From an uncultured Collinsella sp. (GTDB lineage: Bacteria > Actinomycetota > Coriobacteriia > Coriobacteriales > Coriobacteriaceae), in the NCBI GenBank assembly GCA_900545505.1, contig UQZC01000015.1, positions 1-15,030 on the forward strand: a stretch of 15,030 nucleotides of DNA. The letters run 5' to 3'. This document shows, in pieces, positions 6,043 to 12,186 of this stretch. Both the position numbers and the translations under genes were made by a program. Position 1 is the stretch's first letter. Every line of letters starts with the position of its first letter. The notes below the pieces were generated by a model. The model was not told the origin of the DNA and searched no databases. It saw nothing but the letters and a program-made list of their open reading frames with translations.

Positions 6043-6489
6043 ATGAAAAGCAAACGATTTATCCTGAATGCACTTCTGGTAGTAGCAATATTGACGCTCT
6101 TGGTCTTCTCCTACTCATACATGAATCAGCCAAGATTTGGATATGCTTTATACGCTGTTTTTTCCGGCGAAACAACTTACAACACTTACAACACTATAAG
6201 CTTCATTGACGCAATCTTTTTCTATGTAGTCGGCCCCGTATCAAGCGAACTGATCGCTTTTGTTGTCAGCTACAACCTGAATCAACAAAGCCAAACTCAC
6301 TCAGCGACTTCGGCCAAACAAGGAATCAATCTCTTCGTAATAATGATAATTCTGCAAATTGCGACTGTGTTGATTATCGCCCTGACCGCAACAAACGTTT
6401 TGAAGTATGAGTTCGGATTCATCGTGAGCTGTCTCATGGCAATTGCCGCGGGTATAGCGGTTTCGTATACGACACCGGCAAAGAAGTAG
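6043..6489 (+). CDS. Small four-helix membrane protein, unknown
   Basis: This 148-aa protein has four predicted membrane helices at about 8-27, 56-78, 96-118 and 124-142, joined by short loops, and a short lysine tail. The start is ATG 6043, preceded by AAGGAG seven bases upstream; an earlier in-frame ATG lacks a site. Base composition is clearly richer in A and T than the neighbours, with AAT, ATA and TTT codons avoided elsewhere, which points to recent acquisition. A TTGAAA near 5975 and AT-rich DNA before the gene may hold its promoter. No family recognised. Confidence 0.8.
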   Translation: MKSKRFILNALLVVAILTLLVFSYSYMNQPRFGYALYAVFSGETTYNTYNTISFIDAIFFYVVGPVSSELIAFVVSYNLNQQSQTHSATSAKQGINLFVIMIILQIATVLIIALTATNVLKYEFGFIVSCLMAIAAGIAVSYTTPAKK

Positions 6490-6504
6490 CTCAACTAACA
6501 GGGC

Positions 6505-6640
6505 CTATTTGGAATCCGAATCATCCATGGAGCCGTCGATGCCGGTTTTGGTGTTGTCCTATAAGCCCCGATCAATTCATACTCCTCATCCTTGCCGAAT
6601 TGCGAGTATGGCAGAATCGGCACTGGATGGCAGCGCGCTA
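6505..6640 (-). pseudogene. Possible remnant of a gene end, two frames
   Basis: On the minus strand two short coding-like stretches adjoin in different frames. One reads FGKDEEYELIGAY and the other DNTKTGIDGSMDDSDSK then TAG (near 6518-6520). Their composition suggests one former protein tail broken by a small frameshift. There is no start codon or ribosome binding site. Weak evidence. Confidence 0.2.
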
Positions 6641-6785
6641 GGCCGTGTCCGCGGAGTTACCCCCTGTTTTTATCGTAACAGTTGATTCTAGGGACGTTTC
6701 ACTGTGCCCCTTTTGGCAATTTCCTGTGTCCTTTTTGGAAACTCGAGCGCCTATCTGACCGACGGGAAAGATTTAGCGAATTTAG
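6641..6785. repeat. Gene-free segment with two 22-bp direct repeats
   Basis: CTGTGCCCCTTTTGGCAA (from 6702) is followed immediately at 6724 by CTGTGTCCTTTTTGGAAA, giving a head-to-tail pair with a 22-base period. IS21-family elements carry similar repeated short sites at their ends, but no transposase or inverted partner was found here. The pair may be a leftover end or a binding site. Nothing else was recognised between the membrane protein and the ribbon-helix-helix gene. Confidence 0.4.
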
Positions 6786-6787
6786 GT

Positions 6788-6857
6788 GTACCACTTTGTG
6801 TTAGTTTGTATTTTAGACAGTATTTGTGATACGCTTTGTTTCAATCAGTAGTGGTAC
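6788..6857. promoter_or_regulatory. Inverted repeat around the promoter region of the RHH gene
   Basis: GTACCACT (6788-6795) and AGTGGTAC (6850-6857) are exact inverted 8-mers 54 bases apart, in the AT-rich DNA just before the ribbon-helix-helix gene. The segment between them should hold its promoter (TTGTAT-like and TATTT-like boxes, none convincing). Paired sites of this kind are plausible operators for self-repression. Confidence 0.4.
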
Positions 6858-6891
6858 GATTTCGCTTGTTCAACGAAGGAGGTAATTGTCT

Positions 6892-7050
6892 ATGGCAGTG
6901 GCCGAGGAGAAGAAAAGAATCCAGGTTACTCTGCCTCTCGAAATTTGGCGTGATCTCGATGACTACGCGAAGAGTCGCGGTGTAGCTAAGTCGTCTATGG
7001 CGGCGATCGCTATCGCCGAGTTTTTGGAGCGTGTTAAAGAGCAAAAATAG
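6892..7050 (+). CDS. Ribbon-helix-helix DNA-binding protein (CopG/Arc-like), 52 aa
   Basis: The peptide starts MAVAEEKKRIQVTLPLEIW. A short beta strand (KRIQVTL, 8-14) is followed by a helix (PLEIWRDLDDYAKSRG) and a second helix (KSSMAAIAIAEFLERVK), the ribbon-helix-helix order of CopG/Arc/MetJ repressors, which act as dimers and insert the strand in the major groove. The start is ATG 6892, seven to eight bases after AGGAGG. It stands alone with its own terminator, so it is not the antitoxin half of a two-protein pair here. Role is probably copy or transfer control of the mobile block, by family analogy. Confidence 0.8.
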   Translation: MAVAEEKKRIQVTLPLEIWRDLDDYAKSRGVAKSSMAAIAIAEFLERVKEQK

Positions 7051-7059
7051 ATATGAAAA

Positions 7060-7094
7060 AAGCCCCCTAACCGCCAAGTAAGAAGGGCTTCTTT
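7060..7094 (+). terminator. Terminator of the RHH gene
   Basis: AAGCCC (7060-7065) pairs with GGGCTT (7085-7090) and is followed by CTTTC. An A-run precedes the stem and pairs partly with the T-rich tail. It begins ten bases after the stop codon. Confidence 0.55.
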
Positions 7095-7189
7095 CATGTT
7101 CAAATGTGGCTTTCTGGCCTGTTACCTGCAATCCTAGCACACGTATGCTTCGATTTGGGCCCCTATGTTGAAGTACTACCAAAATACTA

Positions 7190-7927
7190 TGGCATCACTT
7201 CGTGACCGGCGAGGCTGTGCGCGGTGCCGCCTTCTTGCTGCGCGATGCCATGCTTGACGTCGAGGCCGACAAGCCCGCACCTGCCGCCCCGGTGAGCGCC
7301 CACGGCGACGGCGTCAAGATCGAGTACGACGACGGTCGCGCCTATCAGCTGCGCGCACAGGAACTCGTCGCCGGCCAGGGCATGCATCCCCAGGATCCCG
7401 CGACCGCCATCAAGGCGCTCGAGGGATGCGAGTTTGGCTACGTGTATCTGGAGCCGACCGACAAGCTGGGCGCCGACGTTCCCAACCCCAAGAGCCACAT
7501 CTGCTACGGCTTTGCCACGCATGTGGTCATTTTGGATGATGACGGCCGCGTGAGCGAGGTCTATGCCGCGCACGATTCCGGCAAGGTAGTCAACCCCATC
7601 TCCATCCAGGGTCAGATCGAAGGCGGCGTGCTCATGGGTATGGGCTATGCGCTTACCGAGGACTGGCCGCTCAAGGACTGCGTACCCCAGGCAAGGTACG
7701 GTACGCTCGGGCTGTTCCGTGCGCCCGAGATTCCGAATATCCACGCCATCTACGTGGAGAAGGACGAGCTGTTACCCGTGGCATACGGCGGCAAGGGCAT
7801 CGGCGAGATCGCAACGATTCCCACGGCGCCCGCCGTGCAGAACGCCTATCGCGCGTTTGACGGCAAGCTGCGTCCGGATCTGCCCATGGTGGATACGCCG
7901 TACAGCCGCGCCCGTCACCGCGGCTAG
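7190..7927 (+). pseudogene. C-terminal remnant of a xanthine dehydrogenase, molybdenum-binding subunit
   Basis: About 245 codons read cleanly to TAG at 7925-7927 and resemble the end of selenium-dependent-type xanthine dehydrogenase. Telling stretches are DPTDKLGAD-like EPTDKLGADVPNPKSH, YGFATHVVILDDDGRV, AHDSGKVVNPISIQGQIEGG and KGIGEIATIPTAPAVQNAY. Full proteins of this class run to roughly 850 residues, so the front two thirds are missing. An in-frame stop (7169-7171) precedes the remnant and no start with a ribosome binding site exists; GTG 7202 is not credible. The remainder has no frameshift, so the break is recent. The enzyme oxidises hypoxanthine or xanthine in purine breakdown; this fragment lacks the FAD, iron-sulphur and most cofactor-binding parts and should be inactive. 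Its own terminator remains downstream. Confidence 0.85.
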
Positions 7928-7996
7928 GGTAGAGCGCGTACGGCCATTGCTAACGGGCCGTTCGCGCTCAGCATCAACTACATACGCTGTACCTTT

Positions 7997-8031
7997 GGCC
8001 CTGGCTCCATCGCGAGCCGGGGCCTTTTGTT
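7997..8031 (+). terminator. Terminator of the xanthine dehydrogenase gene
   Basis: GGCCCTGGCTC (7997-8007) and GAGCCGGGGCC (8014-8024) form an 11-bp stem with one T-G pair and a 6-base loop, followed by TTTTGTTT. Confidence 0.85.
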
Positions 8032-8049
8032 TGGAACGCCTCCGCATAC

Positions 8050-8330
8050 GGAAACTGCGTCCCGGAATCATGCCTCAGAATGGGATGCAACTTCCGGATC
8101 GGCCTCAGGCGGAAACTGTGTCCCGGAATATGGCTCCAGCGTGGGATGCATTTTCCGGTTGAAGCCTCAAGCGGAAACGGCGTCCCGGAATTCGGTCTCG
8201 GAACGGGTCGTGCTTTCCGCTAGGCCCGCCATCCGGAAAGTGCATCCCGTTTTGAGCGCTCAATTTGGGACATGGTTTCCGCGGGTGCTGCCAACCGGAA
8301 AGTGTGTCCCAGTTTGGTGGGCAGGCGGGC
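8050..8330. repeat. Left array of 62-bp-period hairpin repeats
   Basis: Units start with GGAAA at 8050, 8111, 8173, 8235 and 8297, i.e. every 61-62 bases. Each unit is about 48 bases: a left arm like GGAAACTGCGTCCC, a variable middle, and a right arm like GGGATGCACTTTCC that is nearly its inverted complement, then a 13-14-base linker such as ATCGGCCTCAGGC. The fourth and fifth units are the most diverged and the last is cut by the next gene's end. This looks like an intergenic family comparable to REP/BIME sequences. Confidence 0.85.
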
Positions 8331-8346
8331 ATAAGCTCAGCAGCTC

Positions 8347-9345
8347 CTACAGCTCAATATCGTTGAGCCATGTCGGTAGCGCGGTCTGCCGGATACCTGC
8401 CGTCTGCAGCTTTTTGGCGAGCATTCCTGCCGAGCGGACCTCGTTCATGGTAAAGCGCAGCAGAGGATGGCCGTAGAGCGACAAGTGCGCCTCGCGCTGT
8501 CGTTCGGCAACGAGCGCCTCGGCGGTGGTGCGTCCGGCCAGCATGGTCTGGTCGGTATATTTGATGAGCCCATCGAGCTCGCCCAGCGTGAGTTCCCGCG
8601 CCTGGCGCTCCCAGGCAAAGTCCGTTCGTATGGGCTTGGCCGAATCGAAGGGGTCCGTCAGCTCGTATTGAAGCCAGTCGGGCGCAAAGCCCGTCTCGAT
8701 CATGATGGCTCGGGCGACCGATTCCCCGCCGCTCTCGGCGCGGGCGTCGGCATATCGAAGCGTTGTGAGAGCCGTACGAATCGCGCGACCATTGCGGGCA
8801 GTCACTCGTTGCTCAACGGCCTCCATCAGCTGTTCCCGCGCAAGGCCGAGCTTTGAGATCGCCGAATCGGTAATGGGCATGCCGTCGGCAAAACCGGTTT
8901 GCAACAGACAATCTGTGGCCGTTTGGATAGGCGGCGTTACCGATATGCCGGATAGACGGATTGCTCCGGCCGGCTCAATCTGGTGACGCTGAATATGTGC
9001 GCCCGGACGAGCCGACGGCTTTGTCGAGCTGCAAACATGCACGACATTCAGGTGTCGCCACGAGACCTCGAGCCCCAGGAGACATGCTGCCGAAAACGAG
9101 CAGAACGTCCAATCGGGGTGGATGATCGCAAGGGCGCGAATGATCTCGCAATGGCGTTGCGCTCGGTTTAGTTCATCCCAGCGCGTTTTTCGCGCAAACA
9201 ACCCCGGCATGGGGGAGACGACCATGTCGCCGGTGCGCCGAAGGAGCGCTTTTCGGATTGCCGCGCTCGGGGGAATAAGGCATCGTCCCTCTTGTTCGGC
9301 TTGGTTCAACAGCTGGTCGATGAGTTGGTCGTTGCAATGCGCCAT
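8347..9345 (-). CDS. AbiEi/DUF559-like protein with PD-(D/E)XK-type C-terminus
   Basis: This 332-aa protein belongs to an actinobacterial group with an AbiEi-antitoxin-like N-terminal half and a Vsr/DUF559-like nuclease fold at the end. In the N-terminal half, MVVSPMPGLFARKTRWDEL (41-59) resembles the AbiEi winged region and DWTFCSFSAACLLGL (78-92) the following helix. At the C-terminus ESGGES (204-209), TDFAW with Asp242 and ELDGLIKY (256-263) match the acidic positions of that fold; the final lysine/glutamine position is not certain. The start is ATG at 9343-9345, preceded by AAGGAGG. No partner nucleotidyltransferase (AbiEii) is adjacent, so it is not a complete type IV toxin-antitoxin pair. 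Direct repeats upstream may be its operator. The role, probably DNA-binding or defence-related, is inference. Confidence 0.7.
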   Translation of the reverse strand: MAHCNDQLIDQLLNQAEQEGRCLIPPSAAIRKALLRRTGDMVVSPMPGLFARKTRWDELNRAQRHCEIIRALAIIHPDWTFCSFSAACLLGLEVSWRHLNVVHVCSSTKPSARPGAHIQRHQIEPAGAIRLSGISVTPPIQTATDCLLQTGFADGMPITDSAISKLGLAREQLMEAVEQRVTARNGRAIRTALTTLRYADARAESGGESVARAIMIETGFAPDWLQYELTDPFDSAKPIRTDFAWERQARELTLGELDGLIKYTDQTMLAGRTTAEALVAERQREAHLSLYGHPLLRFTMNEVRSAGMLAKKLQTAGIRQTALPTWLNDIEL

Positions 9346-9404
9346 GGGCTATCGCCTCCTTTTTTGGGGTGGCAAAAACGTATCAGCCGGAACTTGCCGC
9401 TCAA

Positions 9405-9425
9405 CTGACCAAAAGCTGACCAAAA
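9405..9425 (-). promoter_or_regulatory. 11-bp tandem repeat, possible operator of the AbiEi-like gene
   Basis: CTGACCAAAA occurs at 9405-9414 and 9416-9425, 60 bases before the minus-strand start. On that strand TTGAGC followed 16 bases later by TACGTT could be the promoter, with the repeats just upstream. Repeats one helical turn apart are typical binding sites. Confidence 0.4.
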
Positions 9426-9645
9426 TCTAACCATGCAGGTAGATGGCCTGTTTTCGGCGACATTTTTACATCCGAATCGGTGGGCGGTAATCGGCACCCG
9501 TGAACGGTAGCTAGTTATGAAGCCTTGGTAAGTTTCGGGACGTGTACTTTTCCAAAAACAGAGCAATCTATCTGCTGTTTTATGTTTCTGGATCGCATAT
9601 TTGAAGGCATGTGATAAGGGCCGCGGATCGTCGTCTTGTACCTGC
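9426..9645. other. Gene-free spacer
   Basis: No gene was found. A T-rich stretch near 9440-9470 (GGCCTGTTTTCGGCGACATTT) loosely resembles the reverse of the short repeats at 13673-13749. AAAACAG and CTGTTTT near 9557-9583 form a weak inverted repeat. Confidence 0.4.
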
Positions 9646-9693
9646 GGAAACTACGGCCCAGTTTTTGGCTCCAGAACGGGATACATTTTCCGG
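9646..9693. repeat. Solitary 48-bp hairpin repeat
   Basis: GGAAACTACGGCCC through GGGATACATTTTCC has the same arms and total length as the array units at 8050-8330 and 11223-11630. Confidence 0.75.
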
Positions 9694-9745
9694 AATGGTC
9701 CACGTGCGGTGGTATACCGCCCTTTTGCGTGGCCCACTTATCGAA

Positions 9746-9801
9746 TTACGTTATAGCTAGCTATATTATAGGAAGGTATAATATAGCTAGCTATAACGTA
9801 A
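9746..9801. promoter_or_regulatory. Perfect 25-bp inverted repeat, operator/promoter of the ATPase gene
   Basis: The arms at 9746-9770 and 9777-9801 are exact inverted copies around GGAAGG. Each arm itself holds the palindrome TATAGCTAGCTATA, so the site offers two identical dimer sites. TATAAT at 9777-9782 is a perfect -10 element; by symmetry another lies on the opposite strand at 9765-9770. The right arm ends 15 bases before the ATPase start codon. As RNA it would form a very stable hairpin over the leader. A self-repressing operator is the simplest reading. Confidence 0.75.
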
Positions 9802-9816
9802 AGGAAGGATGGCCCT

Positions 9817-11208
9817 ATGTTTATTGGAAGAACGGCGGAAATGTCCGAGCTCAATCGACTGTATGGCACGGGCTTCTTTGAGATGCCTGTGATTTACGGC
9901 CGCCGTCGTGTGGGTAAAACGCGCCTTATCACAGAGTTCATCCAAGGCAAGAAGGCCATTTACTTTCAAGCTCGTCGTACCAACGCAGAGGCAAACCTGC
10001 ATGGCTTTAGCCAGGCGATACTTGCAGGCTCGGTTGGTGCTGCAGGCGTGTCGTTTCGTAGTTTTGACGAGGCGTTCGATGCATTGGCCACCATGGCTCG
10101 CACGGAACGTTTGATTGTCGTGATTGACGAGTATCCCTATCTCGCCCAATCGAATCCCGAGATCAGCTCGTTGCTGCAAGACAAGATCGATCACTTGTAC
10201 AAAGAGACCAAGCTCATGCTTATCCTGTGCGGGTCGTCGCTTTCGTTCATGGAAGAGCAGGTGCTGGGCTACGAGAGTCCACTATACGGTAGGCGTACGG
10301 CCCAGCTTAAGATCATGCCGCTCGATTATACGACGACCCTCGGCCTGTGGCAGAGTATGGATCGCGAAGACGCTGCGGTTTGCTATGGCATGACGGGCGG
10401 CATTCCTGCATATATCGAGAAAGTCGATTCTAGCGTATCGCTCAAGGACAACATCAAACGTCTTTTTCTTACGCCTACGGGCTATCTCTTTGAGGAGCCA
10501 AGTAACCTGCTATTGCAAGAGTGCCGCAATCCCGAGCAATATGATGCGATCGTGCAAGCAATTGCTCAGGGGCGCTCGAAGATCTCGGAGATTGCGAGCT
10601 CTACGGGAATCCCTGCGAGCAACGTAAAGAGCTATGTGGATAAGCTGGCGTCGCTTGGGATTGTCGAGCGCGAGCTGCCCCTAAACGAGACGAGCAATAA
10701 GCGAGCCGTGTATCTGCTGAGCGACCAGATGTTTAGGTTCTGGTATATGTTTGTTCCGCAGAACATCGGGCTGATTCAAAACGATATGGCCGAGATGGCG
10801 TATAAGCGCATTGAGCCGCACGTATCGGATTACATGGGCACGGTCTTTGAGCTTATATGCAGGCAGTATGTGTACGAACTCGCGCGGGCGGGCAAACTCG
10901 ATGTGGTTCCGGCGAGCGTCGGGCGCTGGTGGGGGACGGATAATCGCACGCATACGCAGGAAGAAATCGACTTGATTGTTGACGATGGCGAGGGCACTGC
11001 ACTGTTTGCGGAATGCAAATGGCGCAATGAACCGGTGAGCGAAGACGTGCTGCAAAAGCTCGTGTACCGAAGCGAGCTCTTTAGGCGGCAGCATAAAAGC
11101 TATGCGATCTTCTCGAAGCGCGGCTTTACGCAGGGATGTCGGGATACCGCAGAGAGCAGGGGAGACGTCAAGCTGATTTCGTTTATCGAGATGTGCGAGC
11201 GGAGATAA
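9817..11208 (+). CDS. Archaeal-type ATPase with DUF234-like nuclease C-terminus
   Basis: This 463-aa protein has the layout of the ATPase_2/DUF234 family. The Walker A motif is YGRRRVGKTRL (27-37), Walker B LIVVIDEYPYL (99-109) and the sensor region LILCGSSLSFM (135-145), followed by GRRTAQLKIMPLD. A winged-helix region lies near 250-290 (SKISEIASSTGIPASNVKSYVDKL). The C-terminal domain carries EIDLI with Asp385 and AECK with Glu399 and Lys401, the D...ExK signature of PD-(D/E)XK nucleases. Length is normal for the family. The start is ATG 9817, after GGAAGG. Family members are abundant in archaea and anaerobic bacteria, often near mobile DNA; their job is poorly defined. A single gene under a strong palindromic operator suggests it controls itself, possibly through the winged-helix region. 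Confidence 0.88.
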   Translation: MFIGRTAEMSELNRLYGTGFFEMPVIYGRRRVGKTRLITEFIQGKKAIYFQARRTNAEANLHGFSQAILAGSVGAAGVSFRSFDEAFDALATMARTERLIVVIDEYPYLAQSNPEISSLLQDKIDHLYKETKLMLILCGSSLSFMEEQVLGYESPLYGRRTAQLKIMPLDYTTTLGLWQSMDREDAAVCYGMTGGIPAYIEKVDSSVSLKDNIKRLFLTPTGYLFEEPSNLLLQECRNPEQYDAIVQAIAQGRSKISEIASSTGIPASNVKSYVDKLASLGIVERELPLNETSNKRAVYLLSDQMFRFWYMFVPQNIGLIQNDMAEMAYKRIEPHVSDYMGTVFELICRQYVYELARAGKLDVVPASVGRWWGTDNRTHTQEEIDLIVDDGEGTALFAECKWRNEPVSEDVLQKLVYRSELFRRQHKSYAIFSKRGFTQGCRDTAESRGDVKLISFIEMCERR

Positions 11209-11222
11209 CCAAGCACTCTGAT

Positions 11223-11630
11223 GTGATGCTCGGAATGGGATGCGCTTTCCCTTTGCGGCCATTGGCGGAAAGCGCGTCCCAGATTATGGCTCCAGAGTGG
11301 GATGGCCTTTCCGGATCGGCCCCTCGCGGAAACTGCGTCCCGGAATCGAGCCTCAGACTGGGACGCACTTTCCGGATCGGCCTTCAAGCGGAAGCTGCGT
11401 CCCGGATTCTGGCTCCAGAGTGGGATGCCGTTTCCGGTTGAGGTCTCTGACGGAAGCTGTATCCCGGAATCGAGCTTCAGAGTGGGACGTGCTTTCCCGT
11501 CAGGAGCTCAAGTGGAAACTACGTCCCGGATTCAAGCCTCGGAATGGGACGTGCTTTCCGGAAGGGCTTCAAGCGGAAACTGTGTCCCAGAATCGACATG
11601 GCTTCAAGTGGAAAGCGCGTCTTAGAATAC
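11223..11630. repeat. Right array of 62-bp-period hairpin repeats
   Basis: A half unit (11230-11250) is followed by units starting at 11267, 11328, 11390, 11452, 11514 and 11575, 61-62 bases apart, then a truncated one at 11610 only 35 bases on. The unit at 11328 is clearest: GGAAACTGCGTCCC (11328-11341) faces GGGACGCACTTTCC (11360-11373), complementary at 13 of 14 positions. The array starts within 20 bases of the ATPase stop codon. The shortened spacing between 11575 and 11610 looks like an internal deletion. Confidence 0.88.
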
Positions 11631-11730
11631 CGCGCCGGCGTTTTTGGCGATTGTGGTGGGCAAGGGGAGCATCGCCTACACACGCGACGACGGCGTGGCG
11701 GTGATCCCCATGGCGGCACTTGGGGCGTAG
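11626..11730 (+). pseudogene. Eroded C-terminus of an unidentified gene
   Basis: From 11635 the frame reads PAFLAIVVGKGSIAY then TRDDGVAVIPMAALGA and TAG at 11728-11730. This resembles the end of bacterial AAA+ ATPases of the DUF4143 type, which commonly close with a DGV.V.P..L motif; assignment is tentative. An in-frame stop lies at 11623 and the hairpin array replaces the rest, so only about 32 codons survive. Confidence 0.45.
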
Positions 11731-11771
11731 TGGTTTTGCGGGGCGTCGGGCTTCCTTTACCGAAAATCCAT

Positions 11772-11800
11772 TTGGTAAACCAGATGCTCGCGGATAGAAT
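11772..11800 (+). promoter_or_regulatory. Promoter opposing the decayed peptide gene
   Basis: TTGGTA (11772-11777) and TAGAAT (11795-11800) are spaced exactly 17 bases. Transcription would start near 11807, at the conserved GACGGCAGCCC hairpin. Confidence 0.45.
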
Positions 11801-11806
11801 AAAGTC

Positions 11807-11850
11807 GACGGCAGCCCAAGTTGTGGATAGCTGGGCAGCGCCGTTGCTTG
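11807..11850 (+). ncRNA. Second copy of the hairpin opposite a toxin-like peptide
   Basis: ACGGC/GCCGT (11808-11812, 11840-11844) encloses GCCCA/TGGGC (11814-11818, 11832-11836), the same as at 5613-5649 with four or so base changes confined mostly to the loop. The segment is either the 5' end of an antisense RNA from the promoter on its left or the terminator of the former minus-strand mRNA. Confidence 0.35.
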
Positions 11851-11859
11851 GTCAAGAGG

Positions 11860-12003
11860 TCAGTGCCTTAATGGCAGCGACTTGTTATGCTTCGAATGCT
11901 GCTTGAGTGCCTCGGAAAGTTCGATAAGCGCCGTGAAGAGCGAGACCAAAGCAACCAAGAGCTCTACGAGCTCTGATGGGCCCGGGATGACCTCTGATTC
12001 AAG
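11860..12003 (-). pseudogene. Decayed copy of the 41-aa toxin-like peptide gene
   Basis: On the minus strand codons from 11979 to the TGA at 11860-11862 read PSELVELLVALVSLFTALIE then LSEALKQHSKH, clearly related to the intact peptide at 5675-5800. The start codon is gone: where the intact copy has GGAGGTGATGCCCATG, this one has AGAGGTCATCCCGGGCCC, and no in-frame ATG, GTG or TTG follows the upstream stop until an internal TTG with no binding site. The basic tail is also lost. The opposing hairpin and promoter-like boxes are kept. Confidence 0.6.
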
Positions 12004-12186
12004 TCACCGGGCCTCAATCTTTTTCATGCATTTGAATAGAGTGGGCGACTCTCTTGGGGCCGTCTGCATGGCGTGTGCTTGACGCATGGTATTGCGCCCC
12101 GCTTTCATGTCCGCACGGGCGCCTATCCTTACGGCAATGTAGCCGCCTATGTAGCAAGCGGCAGTTGACGGAGAAAGGCCCTAACC

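Noticed and set aside
7187..7744. 185-codon minus-strand frame
   Set aside because: Shadow of the xanthine dehydrogenase remnant, which has recognisable family motifs.
8050..11630. Regular repeats considered as a CRISPR array
   Set aside because: Repeats are long, degenerate and internally inverted, linkers are similar rather than unique, there are genes between the arrays, and no cas gene is present.
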